Both the position numbers and the translations under genes were made by a program. This document shows positions 29,401-39,100 of a DNA stretch of 64,000 nucleotides, one piece after another (positions within the stretch are counted from its first letter, which is position 1; each line of letters opens with the position of its first letter). Below the pieces are notes generated by a model that was not told the origin of the DNA, searched no databases, and worked only from the letters and a program-made list of their open reading frames with translations. Origin of the DNA: Pseudomonas fluorescens (GTDB lineage Bacteria > Pseudomonadota > Gammaproteobacteria > Pseudomonadales > Pseudomonadaceae); assembly GCF_902497745.1 (NCBI RefSeq), contig NZ_CABVHJ010000006.1, forward strand, positions 310,001-374,000. The letters run 5' to 3'.

Positions 29401-32400
29401 CCTGTCGCAGATCTGGGCCGAGGTCTTGCAGGTTGAACGGGTAGGGCGTCACGACCATTTCTTCGAGCTGGGTGGCCACTCCTTGTTGGCTGTGGGCCTG
29501 ATCGAACGCATGCGCCAGATTGGCATGAGCAGCGATGTTCGCGTGCTGTTCAGCCAGCCGACACTGGCGGCGCTGGCAGCGGCGGAGGGCAGCGGTCGCG
29601 AAGTCGAGGTGCCGGCCAACCGTATTTCCGCCGACTGCACGCACATCACGCCGGACCTGTTGCCACTGGTGCAACTGGATCAGGCGATGATCGAGCGTAT
29701 CGTTGCGACGGTGCCGGGTGGCGCCGCCAATGTGCAGGACATCTACCCGTTGGCGCCGTTGCAGGAAGGCATTCTCTATCACCACATCACCGCTGCGCAG
29801 GGCGATCCGTACCTGCTGCAATCGCTGCTGGCGTTCGACAGCGTCGAGCGGGTCGAGGCCTTCGCCGCTGCGCTGCGCGAGGTCATCGCACGGCACGATA
29901 TCCTGCGTACGGCGGTGGTTTGGGAAGGGCTGACGTCACCGGTTCAGGTCGTTTGGCGCGAGGCCATTTTGCCGGTGCAGGAAGTCGAACTTGACCCTGC
30001 TGGCGGCGCAATCATCGATCAGTTGCACGAGCGCTTCGACGCGCGGCGTTATCGCCTCGATGTCAGTCAGGCGCCGCTGCTGCGCTTGATGTATGCCCGA
30101 GACCCGGCGCATAACCGGGTGGTCGGCATATTGCTGTTCCATCACCTGGCGATGGATCACATTGCACTGGAGGCGATGCGCGAAGAAATCCACGCCAGCC
30201 TGTCCGGGCACGACGCACCGCTGGCAGCACCGGTGCCGTACCGCAACTATGTGGCGCAGACGCGATTCGGCTTCAGCGAGCAAGAGCATGAGGCGTTTTT
30301 CCGCCAGATGCTCGCCGACATCGATGAGCCGACCTTGCCGTTCGCTTTGCAGAATGTGCAGGGTGACGGCAGCAACATCGAAGAAGCCGAGCAGACGCTG
30401 GCGAGCGGTGTCTATCAGCGCTTGCAGCAGCAGGCGCGTCTGGCCGGCGTCAGCGTCGCCAGCCTGATCCACCTCGCCTGGGCGCAAGTATTGGCGGCGA
30501 CATCCGGCCAGCCAAGCGTGGTGTTCGGCACGGTGTTGATGGGGCGCATGCAGGGCGGCGCGGGGGCAGACCGGGCGCTGGGGGTGTTCATCAATACCTT
30601 GCCGCTGCGGGTCGATGTCGGCGAAGGTGCGCGCGCAGCGGTGAAATCCACTCATGCGCGCCTGACCGCTTTGCTCGCCCATGAACACGCCTCTTTAGCG
30701 CTGGCTCAGCGTTGCAGTGGCGTCGCTGCGCCGGCGCCGCTGTTCAGCGCCTTGCTCAACTATCGGCACAGCGATGACGTCGAGCAAAAGAACTCCCGGC
30801 AAACCTGGCAAGGCATCGAAACCCTGGCCAACGAGGAGCGCACCAATTACCCGTTTACCCTGAGTGTCGATGATCTCGGCACGGGCTTGCGTTTGACCAC
30901 CCGAACCTTGTCGACCATCGGCGCGCAACGGATTTGCGCATATGTACAAGCGGCCCTTAATGGCTTGGTCGAGGCGCTGGAGACCGAGCCGCAGCGGCCG
31001 CTGAATAGCCTGCTGCTGTTACCGCAGGAAGAACTGCAACGGCTGTTGATCGAGTTCAACGATACGGCAGTCGACTGCCCGATGGAGCAACCGCTGCAGG
31101 CGCTGTTCGAACAACAGGTGCAGCGCAAACCGAATGCCGTCGCCGTGCAATTCGCCGGGCAAAGCCTGACCTATCGCGAGTTGAACGAGCAGGCCAACTG
31201 CTTGGCTCATCATCTGCGCGGGCTGGGCGTTCGGCCGGATTCGCGGGTCGCGATCTGCGTCGAGCGCGGGCCTGAATTGGTGATAGGCCTGCTGGGTATT
31301 CTCAAGGCTGGCGGTGCTTATGTGCCGCTCGATCCGGATTACCCGCTGCAACGGCTCAACTACATGTTGCAGGACAGCGCACCGGTTGCGCTGCTGGTGC
31401 ACGCGGCGACGCGCGATCTGCTCGACGAACCCGACGTGCCGCTGATCGATCTCGATCTCGGCACCTGGCAGGACCAGCCACACGACAATCCGCAGGTGCC
31501 GGGCCTCGGCGCGACGAATCTGGCCTACATGATCTACACCTCCGGCTCCACCGGCACGCCGAAAGGCGTGATGATCGAGCACCGCAGTGCCTGCAACATG
31601 GTGCACTGGGGCTCGCAGTTGTCGCCGCCCACCGAACATGGGGCGTTGCTGCAAAAGGCCCCGTACAGTTTCGACAGTTCGGTGTGGGAGATTTTCTGGC
31701 CGCTGTGTTCGGGCATGCGCCTGGTGCTGGCGCGGGCCGATGGCAACCGCGATTCGGCTTATGTCACGCAAGTGATCCGCGAGCAGAACATTACCGTGGT
31801 CAAGTTCGTGCCGGCGTTGTTGCAGCAGTTCATCGAACAGGATGATGTCAGCCAGTGCACCAGCCTTACCGACGTGCTCAACGGTGGCGGCGAATTGACC
31901 GTCGCGCTGGCCCGGCAAGTGCGCGAACGCCTGCCGTGGGTGCGTCTGCACAACGTCTACGGCCCGACCGAAACCACGGTCGACAGCAGTGGCTGGACGC
32001 TGCACCCCGGCGCGCCGGTGCCGCAGACACTGGTGCCAATCGGCAAGGCGCTAAGCAACACGCGCCTGTATGTCCTCGATGCCAGCGATCAACCCGTGCC
32101 GCTTGGCGTCACTGGTCATCTGCACATTGGTGGAGTGGGCGTGGCGCGGGGCTATCTGGACCTGCCGCAATTGCAGGCCGAACGCTTTATCGACAGCCCG
32201 TTCGTGGCCGGTGATCGCTTGTATCGCACCGGGGATCTGGTGCGTTACGGCGCTGACGGCAATCTCGAGTTTCTCGGTCGCAATGACTTTCAGGTCAAGC
32301 TGCGCGGGGTGCGTCTTGAGCTGGGCGAAATTGAAGCGCGCCTGCTGGAACATCCGGCGATCCGCGAGGCGGTGGTGCTGGTGCGCGATGAGCGGCTGGT

Positions 32401-32887
32401 GGCTTATTACACCCTGCGTACCGAGCTGACTGCGCCGACGCTTGAAGCATTGCGCGCGCATGTGTTGGCGCGGTTGCCGGAGTTTATGGTGCCCGGTGCC
32501 TACGTGATGCTGGCGGCGCTGCCCTTGACGCCCAACGACAAAATTGACCGCAAGGCGTTGCCGGAACCAGGCGCGGAGGCGTTGCTCAGTCGTCCTTATG
32601 CGGCACCCGAAGGTGATGTGGAAAGTGCTTTGGCGCAGATCTGGGCGCAGGTGCTCAAGGTCGAGCAGGTGGGGCGTCACGACAACTTCTTTGAACTGGG
32701 CGGGCACTCGTTGTTGGCGGTGAGTCTGGTCGCGCGCATGCGTCTGGCCGGGCTGCATGTCGATGCGCGCACGCTGTTCAGTCAGCCGACGCTGGCCGCG
32801 CTGGCGGCACAGACCTCGCGGCAGGCGAATCACATCGAGATCGCCCAAACCACCATCCCGAGCCTCAATCGCAAACGCCGTCTCTAA
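26468..32887 (+). CDS. Lipopeptide NRPS 1: loading and modules 1-2 (Leu, Asp/Glu)
   Basis: A 2139-aa peptide synthetase with domains Cstart-A-T-C-A-T. It starts assembly by joining a beta-hydroxy fatty acyl group to Leu1, then adds an acidic residue. The first C domain (about 20-455, HHLIIDG at 155-161) sits at the very N-terminus with no preceding carrier domain, the mark of a lipo-initiating domain. Carrier serines are Ser1005 and Ser2081 (LGGHS). The second C domain has the HH-x6-GD signature of dual condensation/epimerisation domains (1105-1113). There is no thioesterase; the C-terminus is a basic tail (PSLNRKRRL) that may dock to NRPS 2. An in-frame ATG at 26477 is an alternative start; neither has a strong Shine-Dalgarno. 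Equivalent to ArfA/OfaA-type proteins. Confidence 0.96.
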   Translation: MDLMQPISANVADDLSVPVETFPLTAAQRDIWLDQLSRGDSPLYNIGGYVELSGPLDPALLQSALEYLVEANDALRIVLRSDVGRDGLPLQGFAQALPVVMSLHDVSGQTDPQSAARTLVEAQMAQPFVLSGQALFRFCLIRLDRHRHWLAAQAHHLIIDGWAFALLFKSVGEIYSALYRGEHPRRAAPSYVGFIEDDARYHQSLRYERDQRYWLDKYRSLPEPLLTPRHREPLEPEAAPSRIHVEAFPAVLHERMKDCARRFGGSAFHVLLAALHVYFSRTAQRDEWVVGLPILNRSGARFKSTLGLFTQVSAMRMGFGRALSFAELIKAIGDSLKQDFRHQRYPLSEMNRALGLLREDRAQLFELSVSYEQDDHDYRYGEASGHSVKVSNQHEATPLALHLRSNRYNDKAWLHLVYSPAYFTADEMTSLTERLLLILEQGLECPELEITDFNLNSPAELALLDEWNDTRVSYPQGQLIHQRFESRVAEQPDAVVATYQGRTLSYAELNQQANALAHHLLGLGVRPDDRVAIVARRSLETLVGLLAILKSGAAYVPIDPAHPVERLNYLLSDSAPVALLTQSDLRERLPATALPLIELDRREWSLDNLTDPDLPELNTSNLAYVIYTSGSTGLPKGVMVEHRTLGNLVDWHCEAFGLSFGQHTSSLAGFGFDAMAWEVWPALSAGATLHLSPASEGSEDIDALLDWWRAQPLDVSFLPTPIAEYAFSKQLDHPTLRTLLIGGDRLRQFNRAQGFAVVNNYGPTEATVVATSGLITPGQALHIGKPVSNATAYLLDDQQRPVPIGIIGELYVGGAGVARGYLNRPDLTAERFLDDPFSAQPDARMYRTGDLARWRTDGNLEYIGRNDDQVKVRGVRVELGEIEAALASHDAVQEAVVLVRDGQLLAWFTERETLDILQLHAHLTLRLPAAMLPAAYVRLATLPLTANGKLDRRALPPPGPEALIRREYEAPQGDVEIALSQIWAEVLQVERVGRHDHFFELGGHSLLAVGLIERMRQIGMSSDVRVLFSQPTLAALAAAEGSGREVEVPANRISADCTHITPDLLPLVQLDQAMIERIVATVPGGAANVQDIYPLAPLQEGILYHHITAAQGDPYLLQSLLAFDSVERVEAFAAALREVIARHDILRTAVVWEGLTSPVQVVWREAILPVQEVELDPAGGAIIDQLHERFDARRYRLDVSQAPLLRLMYARDPAHNRVVGILLFHHLAMDHIALEAMREEIHASLSGHDAPLAAPVPYRNYVAQTRFGFSEQEHEAFFRQMLADIDEPTLPFALQNVQGDGSNIEEAEQTLASGVYQRLQQQARLAGVSVASLIHLAWAQVLAATSGQPSVVFGTVLMGRMQGGAGADRALGVFINTLPLRVDVGEGARAAVKSTHARLTALLAHEHASLALAQRCSGVAAPAPLFSALLNYRHSDDVEQKNSRQTWQGIETLANEERTNYPFTLSVDDLGTGLRLTTRTLSTIGAQRICAYVQAALNGLVEALETEPQRPLNSLLLLPQEELQRLLIEFNDTAVDCPMEQPLQALFEQQVQRKPNAVAVQFAGQSLTYRELNEQANCLAHHLRGLGVRPDSRVAICVERGPELVIGLLGILKAGGAYVPLDPDYPLQRLNYMLQDSAPVALLVHAATRDLLDEPDVPLIDLDLGTWQDQPHDNPQVPGLGATNLAYMIYTSGSTGTPKGVMIEHRSACNMVHWGSQLSPPTEHGALLQKAPYSFDSSVWEIFWPLCSGMRLVLARADGNRDSAYVTQVIREQNITVVKFVPALLQQFIEQDDVSQCTSLTDVLNGGGELTVALARQVRERLPWVRLHNVYGPTETTVDSSGWTLHPGAPVPQTLVPIGKALSNTRLYVLDASDQPVPLGVTGHLHIGGVGVARGYLDLPQLQAERFIDSPFVAGDRLYRTGDLVRYGADGNLEFLGRNDFQVKLRGVRLELGEIEARLLEHPAIREAVVLVRDERLVAYYTLRTELTAPTLEALRAHVLARLPEFMVPGAYVMLAALPLTPNDKIDRKALPEPGAEALLSRPYAAPEGDVESALAQIWAQVLKVEQVGRHDNFFELGGHSLLAVSLVARMRLAGLHVDARTLFSQPTLAALAAQTSRQANHIEIAQTTIPSLNRKRRL
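26525..29587 (+). other. Module 1: Cstart-A(Leu)-T
   Basis: The pocket read from the sequence is D-A-W-F-L-G-N-V-V-K (from GFDAMAW, SFLPTP, LLIGGD, NNYGPTEATVV), the Leu code of Pseudomonas lipopeptide synthetases. The A3 core is YTSGSTGLPKG at residues 627-637. The downstream dual C/E domain predicts D-Leu1. Confidence 0.85.
29615..32812 (+). other. Module 2: dual C/E-A(Asp or Glu)-T
   Basis: Pocket D-S-W-K-L-G-V-V-D-K (from SFDSSVW, VVKFVP, VLNGGGE, NVYGPTETTVD). The lysine at position 278 favours an acidic side chain; Asp is preferred because the rest of the chain matches Asp2-containing lipopeptides. The following dual C/E domain predicts the D form. The same code recurs in module 11. 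Confidence 0.65.
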
Positions 32888-32902
32888 CGGCGCGCACAAA
32901 CC

Positions 32903-32988
32903 CTGTAGGAGCTGCCGAAGGCTGCGATCTGTTGATCTTGTTTTTAAAAGCAAAATCAAAAGATCGCAGCCTTCGGCAGCTCCTACAG
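32903..32988. repeat. Inverted REP pair between NRPS genes 1 and 2
   Basis: CTGTAGGAGCTGCCGAAGGC ... and its complement ending TCCTACAG, with 26-base arms and an A/T-rich loop, beginning 15 bases after the NRPS 1 stop. It belongs to the same family as 18111-18173. It interrupts what would otherwise be a continuous biosynthetic operon and may adjust transcript level or stability. Confidence 0.85.
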
Positions 32989-33133
32989 AGGCGAACAGCG
33001 GGCAGGGCGGCTTGTCCCCGCTTCCCATGTCAGACACCCACGCCCCGATGTTTTAGTTTTTCCAGGCTGCGCGCCGCGTGCACGGACTCGCTGCTGCGTG
33101 CTCCTTTTTTCCGTATTTACAGCAGGTTACCTC

Positions 33134-36100
33134 ATGCATTTCAGCGAACTGATGGCTGTTATTTCCACCCATGCGATCCGCCTTCAACAGGAAGATGAAG
33201 ACCTGGTCATTCTGGGCAGCGACGACGCGCTGGATGACGCGTTGTGGGACAGCCTCTCGGCGCACAAGGCGCAGTTGCTGGAGTTGGTCGCCGAACACGG
33301 CGGCGACTGGCTGAGTCCTGCGTTTCGCATTACTCCGGACATGCTGCCGTTGGTGAAGCTGAATCAGGACACCCTTGATCGCATCGTCGCCACGGTGCCG
33401 GGTGGCGCCGCCAATGTGCAGGACATTTATCCACTGTCCGCGTTGCAGGAGGGCATGCTGTATCACCACCTCTCGGCCGCTGCCGGTGACCCTTACATCT
33501 CGCAGGCGCGCTTCGTGTTCGACAGCCAGGAGCGGCTGAACGCCTTCGCCGACGCGCTGCGCTGGGTGGTTAAACGTCACGACATCCTGCGCACTTCGTT
33601 CGTCTGGGAATACCTCGACGAAGCGGTGCAAGTGGTCTGGCGCGAGGCGCCGCTGGTGTGTCAGGCAATTACCGTCGACAGCGACCGAGACGTGCTCACG
33701 CAATTGCTCGAACGCCATGACCCGCAGCACTTCCGCCTCGACATGCAGCAAGCGCCGCTGCTGCGCATGGTCTATGCGCAGGATCCGGTTCAGGACCGCG
33801 TGGTCGCGCTGTTGCTGTTTCATCACATGATCATGGATCACGTTGCGCTGGATGTACTGCGCCGGGAAATTCAGGCCTGTCTGCTCGGGCAGACCGCGCA
33901 AGTGCCTGCCGCTGTGCCGTATCGCGATCACTTGGCCAAGGCGCGCAGTGCCGGCAACGAGCAGGCGCAGGAAGCATTTTTCCGCGACATGCTCGCTGAT
34001 ATCGACGAGCCGACGCTGCCCTGTGGACTGCAGGATGTGCAGGGTGACGGCCACGCCATCGAGGAAGCCTCGGTAATGCTCGACAGCCGCTTGAGCCGGC
34101 AGTTGCGCGAACAGGCACGGCAGCTCGGCGTGAGTGTCGCGAGCCTGACGCATCTGGCCCTGGCGCGGGTACTGGGGCAATTGTCGGGGCGCACGGCGGT
34201 GGTGTTCGGCACCGTATTGCTGGGGCGGATGGACGCGGGCGAGGGCGGTGAGCAGGCGTTGGGGATGTTCATCAACACCTTGCCGCTGCGCGTTGATGTC
34301 GGTGAGCAAAGCGTGCGTGACGGCGTGCGTGCGACCCATCAGCGCCTGACAGCGTTGCTAGCGCATGAGCAAGCTTCGCTGGCCTTGGCCCAACGTTGCA
34401 GCGCCGTCGCGGTGCCGACGCCGCTGTTCAGCGCGATCCTCAACTACCGGCACAGCAGCGTCGAAGAAGTCGCTGACGTGGTCGACATTGCCCCCGGTGT
34501 GCAGGTGCTCGGCGCGCGCGAGCGCACCAACTATCCGCTGACCATCAACATCGATGACCTCGGCGTGGACTTGCGCGTCACCGCGCTGGCGGATGCGGCA
34601 CTGGGCGCCGAGCGCATGGCGGCTTATTTGAACACCGCGCTGGAAAGTCTGGCGGCGGCCCTGCAATCCAGCGCCGATGTGGCGCTGCAAGAGTTGAAAA
34701 TCCTCCCGACCAGCGAACGTGAACAACTGCTGCGCGGCGTCAATTCGCCGGTGGCACAGTTTCCGCAAACCCCATTGATCCACCAGCAATTCGAAGCCCA
34801 TGCACAGGCCCGCCCGGACGCCACGGCGCTGATCTTCGACGGGCAGACGCTCAGCTACGGCGAACTCAATCGTCGCGCCAATCAGGTTGCGCATCATCTG
34901 TTGGCCCTGAACATTCGTCCCGATGACCGCGTGGCAATCTGCGTGGAACGTGGCCCGCAAATGCTCATCGGTCTGCTCGGTGTGCTCAAGGCTGGCGCCG
35001 GTTACGTGCCCATCGATCCGGCCTATCCGCTGGACCGAATCAGCTTCACCTTAAAGGACAGCGCACCGGTGGCGGTGCTGATGCAGTCCGCGACGCGCGA
35101 TCGCGTGGCCGCTCTCGAGGTGCCGCAGATCGACCTCGACAGCGCTCACCTCAAGGCCGAACTCGACAGTAATCCGCAGATCGCCGAGCTGACGGCGGCG
35201 CATCTGGCGTACGTGATCTACACCTCCGGTTCCACCGGTCTGCCCAAAGGCGTGATGGTCGAGCATCGCAACGTGGCGCGTTTGTTCACTGCCACCGATG
35301 ACTGGTTCCAGTTCAATCAACAAGACATTTGGGTGCTGTTCCATTCCTTCGCGTTCGACTTTTCGGTGTGGGAAATCTGGGGCGCACTGGCGTTCGGTGG
35401 GCAATTGCTGCTGGTCCCGCAAGCCGTCAGCCGCTCGCCGGACGACTGCTATGCATTGCTCTGCGAAACCGGGGTGACCGTGCTCAATCAGACGCCGAGC
35501 GCGTTCCGCCAACTGATCGCCGCACAGGGCCGCAGCACCTTGCAGCACTCCCTGCGCGAAGTGATTTTCGGTGGTGAAGCGTTGGAGCCGGGCTTGCTCA
35601 AGCCTTGGTATGCGCGGGTCGGCAATGCCGGAACGCGGCTGGTGAACATGTACGGCATCACCGAAACCACCGTGCACGTGACGTATCGGCCGCTGCAAGC
35701 CGCCGACGCGCAGTTGCTCGGCGTCAGCCCGATTGGCGTGCGCATTCCCGACCTGCAACTGTATGTTCTCGATGCGCAGCGCGAACCGGTTCCAGTCGGC
35801 GTGATTGGCGAGTTGTACGTCGGTGGCGCGGGTGTGGCGCGCGGTTATCTGAATCGCGAAGCACTGACCGCCGAGCGTTTTATCAATGATCCATTCGGCG
35901 ACAACGCAGAGGCGCGGTTGTATAAAACCGGTGATCTCGCGCGCTGGGCCGCCGATGGCAGCCTCGAATACCTGGGACGCAACGACGACCAAGTGAAGAT
36001 TCGCGGTTTCCGCATCGAACTGGGTGAGATCGAGGCACGTCTGTCTAGTTGCGAAGGCGTGCGCGAAGCCGTGGTGATTGCCCGTGAGGACAGCCCCGGT

Positions 36101-39100
36101 GATCAGCGTCTGGTTGCCTACTGGCTGGCTGACGCCGATGCCGCGCCTGATGTGGCGCAATTGCGTGATCATTTGCTGGCGACGCTGGCCGACTACATGG
36201 TGCCGAGCGCGTTCGTTCGCTTGGAAGCTTTCCCGTTGACCACCAACGGCAAGCTCGACCGCAAAGCCTTGCCAGCTCCGGACAGCGATGCATTCGCCCG
36301 GCGTGGTTTCGAAGCGCCGATCGGTGCCGTGGAAAACCTGATTGCCGGACTCTGGCAGACGTTACTCGGTGTCGAGCAGGTCGGCCGCCATGACAATTTC
36401 TTCGAACTCGGTGGCCATTCGCTGTTGGCAGTGAAGCTGATCGAACGCATGCGTCAACAGGATCTGCACTGTGACGTGCGCGTGTTGTTCGGTCAGCCGA
36501 GCGTGGCAGCGCTGGCGGCGACCTTGAGCAGCGAACGCGGCATTGTCGTTCCAGACAACCTGATCGAACCGGGTTGCACGCGCATTACCCCAGCCATGTT
36601 GCCGCTGGTCAATCTCGACCAAGCCGCTATCGACCGCGTGGTTGCCAGCGTGCCGGGCGGCATCGCCAATGTGCAGGACATCTATGCGCTGGCGCCGTTG
36701 CAGGCGGGGATTCTCTATCACCATCTGGCCACCAGCGCCGGTGACCCGTATGTGTTGCAGGCGCAATTCGCCTTCGACGGTCTGGCGCAGATCAAAACCT
36801 TCGTCCGCGCCTTGAACGGCGTGATCGCGCGCCATGACATTCTGCGCACCGGCATCGTTTGGGAGGGGCTCGAAGAAGCCGTACAGGTGGTCTGTCGTGA
36901 AGCAGCACTGGCGTTGGAACGCGTCGATGCCGACGAACTCGACGGCGACGTGCTGGAGCAGATGCAGGCGCGTTTCGATCCGCGCCACTACCGTCTGGAC
37001 CTCAATCGCGCGCCGCTGATGCGCTTTGTCTACACCGAAGATCAGTCGCACAACCGCTGGATCGGCATTCTCCTGCTGCACCATATCGTCCTCGATCACA
37101 CCGCGCTGGAAGTGCTGGTCGCGGAAATGAACGACGTCATGCTCGGCCGCAGCAGCGACCTACCGCCGCCGGTGCAGTACCGTAATTTCGTCGCGCAGGC
37201 GCGGCTCGGTGCCGATGATCAGGCTCATGAAGTCTTCTTCCGCGAGATGCTTGCTGACATTGACGAACCCACCGTGGCCTTCGGTTTGCAGGACGTGCAC
37301 GGCGACGGCAGCGCGATCCTCGACAGTCATTCCGAGCTGGACGCCAGCCTTGGCCAGCGTCTGCGTGAGCAGGCACGGCGGCTGGGTGTCAGCGTCGCGA
37401 GTCTGGTGCATCAGGCCTGGGCTCAGGTGTTGGCGCAGGTGTCCGGTCAGCAGGACGTGGTGTTCGGCACGGTATTACTCGGCCGCATGCAGGGCGGAGA
37501 GGGCGCTGATCGGGCGTTGGGCATGTTCATCAACACCTTGCCGTTGCGCGTCAGCGTCGGTACGGATTCGGTAGAGAGCGGCGTGCGTGCCACCCATGCA
37601 CGCCTGGCGCAGTTGCTCGGCCATGAGCAAGCCTCGCTGGCACTGGCTCAGCGTTGCAGCGGTGTCGCCGGTTCGCAAGCGCTGTTCAGCACTTTGCTCA
37701 ACTACCGCCACAGCGCGCCGCAATCGGCTGCTGTCATGTGGGACGGCGTGCAGATTCTCAGCTCCCGCGAGCGCAGTAACTATCCGTTGGTGGTCAGCGT
37801 CGACGACCTTGGCGAAGGTTTTCGCTTGAGCGTGCAAGCGGTGCCACAGGTGGATGGCGCACGGGTCTGCGACTACTTGCAAACCGCCTTGCACAGTCTG
37901 GTCACGGCGCTGGAGTACACACCGCAGGCGCCGTTGCAGCAACTGACGATCGTGTCGCCGGGCGAGCGACAACGGGTGCTGGTCGGCTTCAACATCAGCG
38001 GTCGGGAATACCCGCCCGCACAAACAGTGCCGCGCCTTTTCGAGGCGCAAGTCTTGGCGTATCCCGAGGCGCTGGCGGTGGTGCAGGGTGAGCAAAAGCT
38101 GAATTACGGCGAACTGAATCAGCGCGCCAATTGCCTCGCTCATCACTTGATCGGGCTCGGCGTACAAGCCGATGACCGTGTCGCAATGTGCCTGCGTCGC
38201 GGCCCGGACATGCTCGTTGCAATGCTGGCGATTCTCAAGGCCGGCGCGGGTTACGTGCCGATCGATGCGGATTATCCGGCAGAACGCATTGCCTACCTGT
38301 TGCAGGACAGCGACCCGATCGCAGTACTGGCGCAGGCATCGACGCGCGACCTGCTTGGCGCTCTACCCGTGATCGATCTGGGCACCAACGACTGGCGGCA
38401 CTTGCCTGACACCAACCCGGCACTGTCGAGGCTGACACCGGCAAATCTGGCCTACGTGATCTACACCTCCGGCTCTACCGGGCAGCCGAAAGGCGTGATG
38501 GTCGAGCACCGCACTCTGGAAAACCTCGTGCACTGGCACGCCGAAGCTTTCGATCTGCACGCCGGCAGCCACACCGCCAGCGTCGCCGGTTGCGGTTTCG
38601 ATGCCATGGCCTGGGAAGTCTGGCCGGCACTGTGCGTCGGCGCGACCGTGCATCTGCCACCGCCCGCGATCAGCAATGAACACCTCGATGAGCTGCTCGA
38701 GTGGTGGCGCGCGCAGCCGTTGCAGGTGAGCTTTCTGCCGACCCCGGTGGCCGAATACGCGTTCAGTCGTGAACTGGGCCACCCGACCTTGCGCACGCTG
38801 CTGATCGGTGGCGACAAGTTGCGCCAGTTCCCGCGTGATCAGACGTTCGATGTAATCAATAACTACGGCCCGACCGAAGCCACGGTGGTGGCGACGTCCG
38901 GGCGCATCGAGCCCGGGCGGGTTTTGCACATTGGCCGGCCAATCGCCAATGCGCGGATTTATCTATTGGATCGCCAGCAACAGCCCGTGCCGACCGGTGT
39001 GCAAGGCGAGTTGTATGTCGGTGGCGCCGGGGTTGCGCGCGGTTATCTGAATCGTCTGGAACTGACCGCTGCACAATTTCTTGACGACCCGTTCAGCGAC

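Noticed and set aside
33098..33133. Upstream GTG start for NRPS 2
   Set aside because: It adds 12 residues with no ribosome site; the ATG at 33134 begins the docking domain directly.
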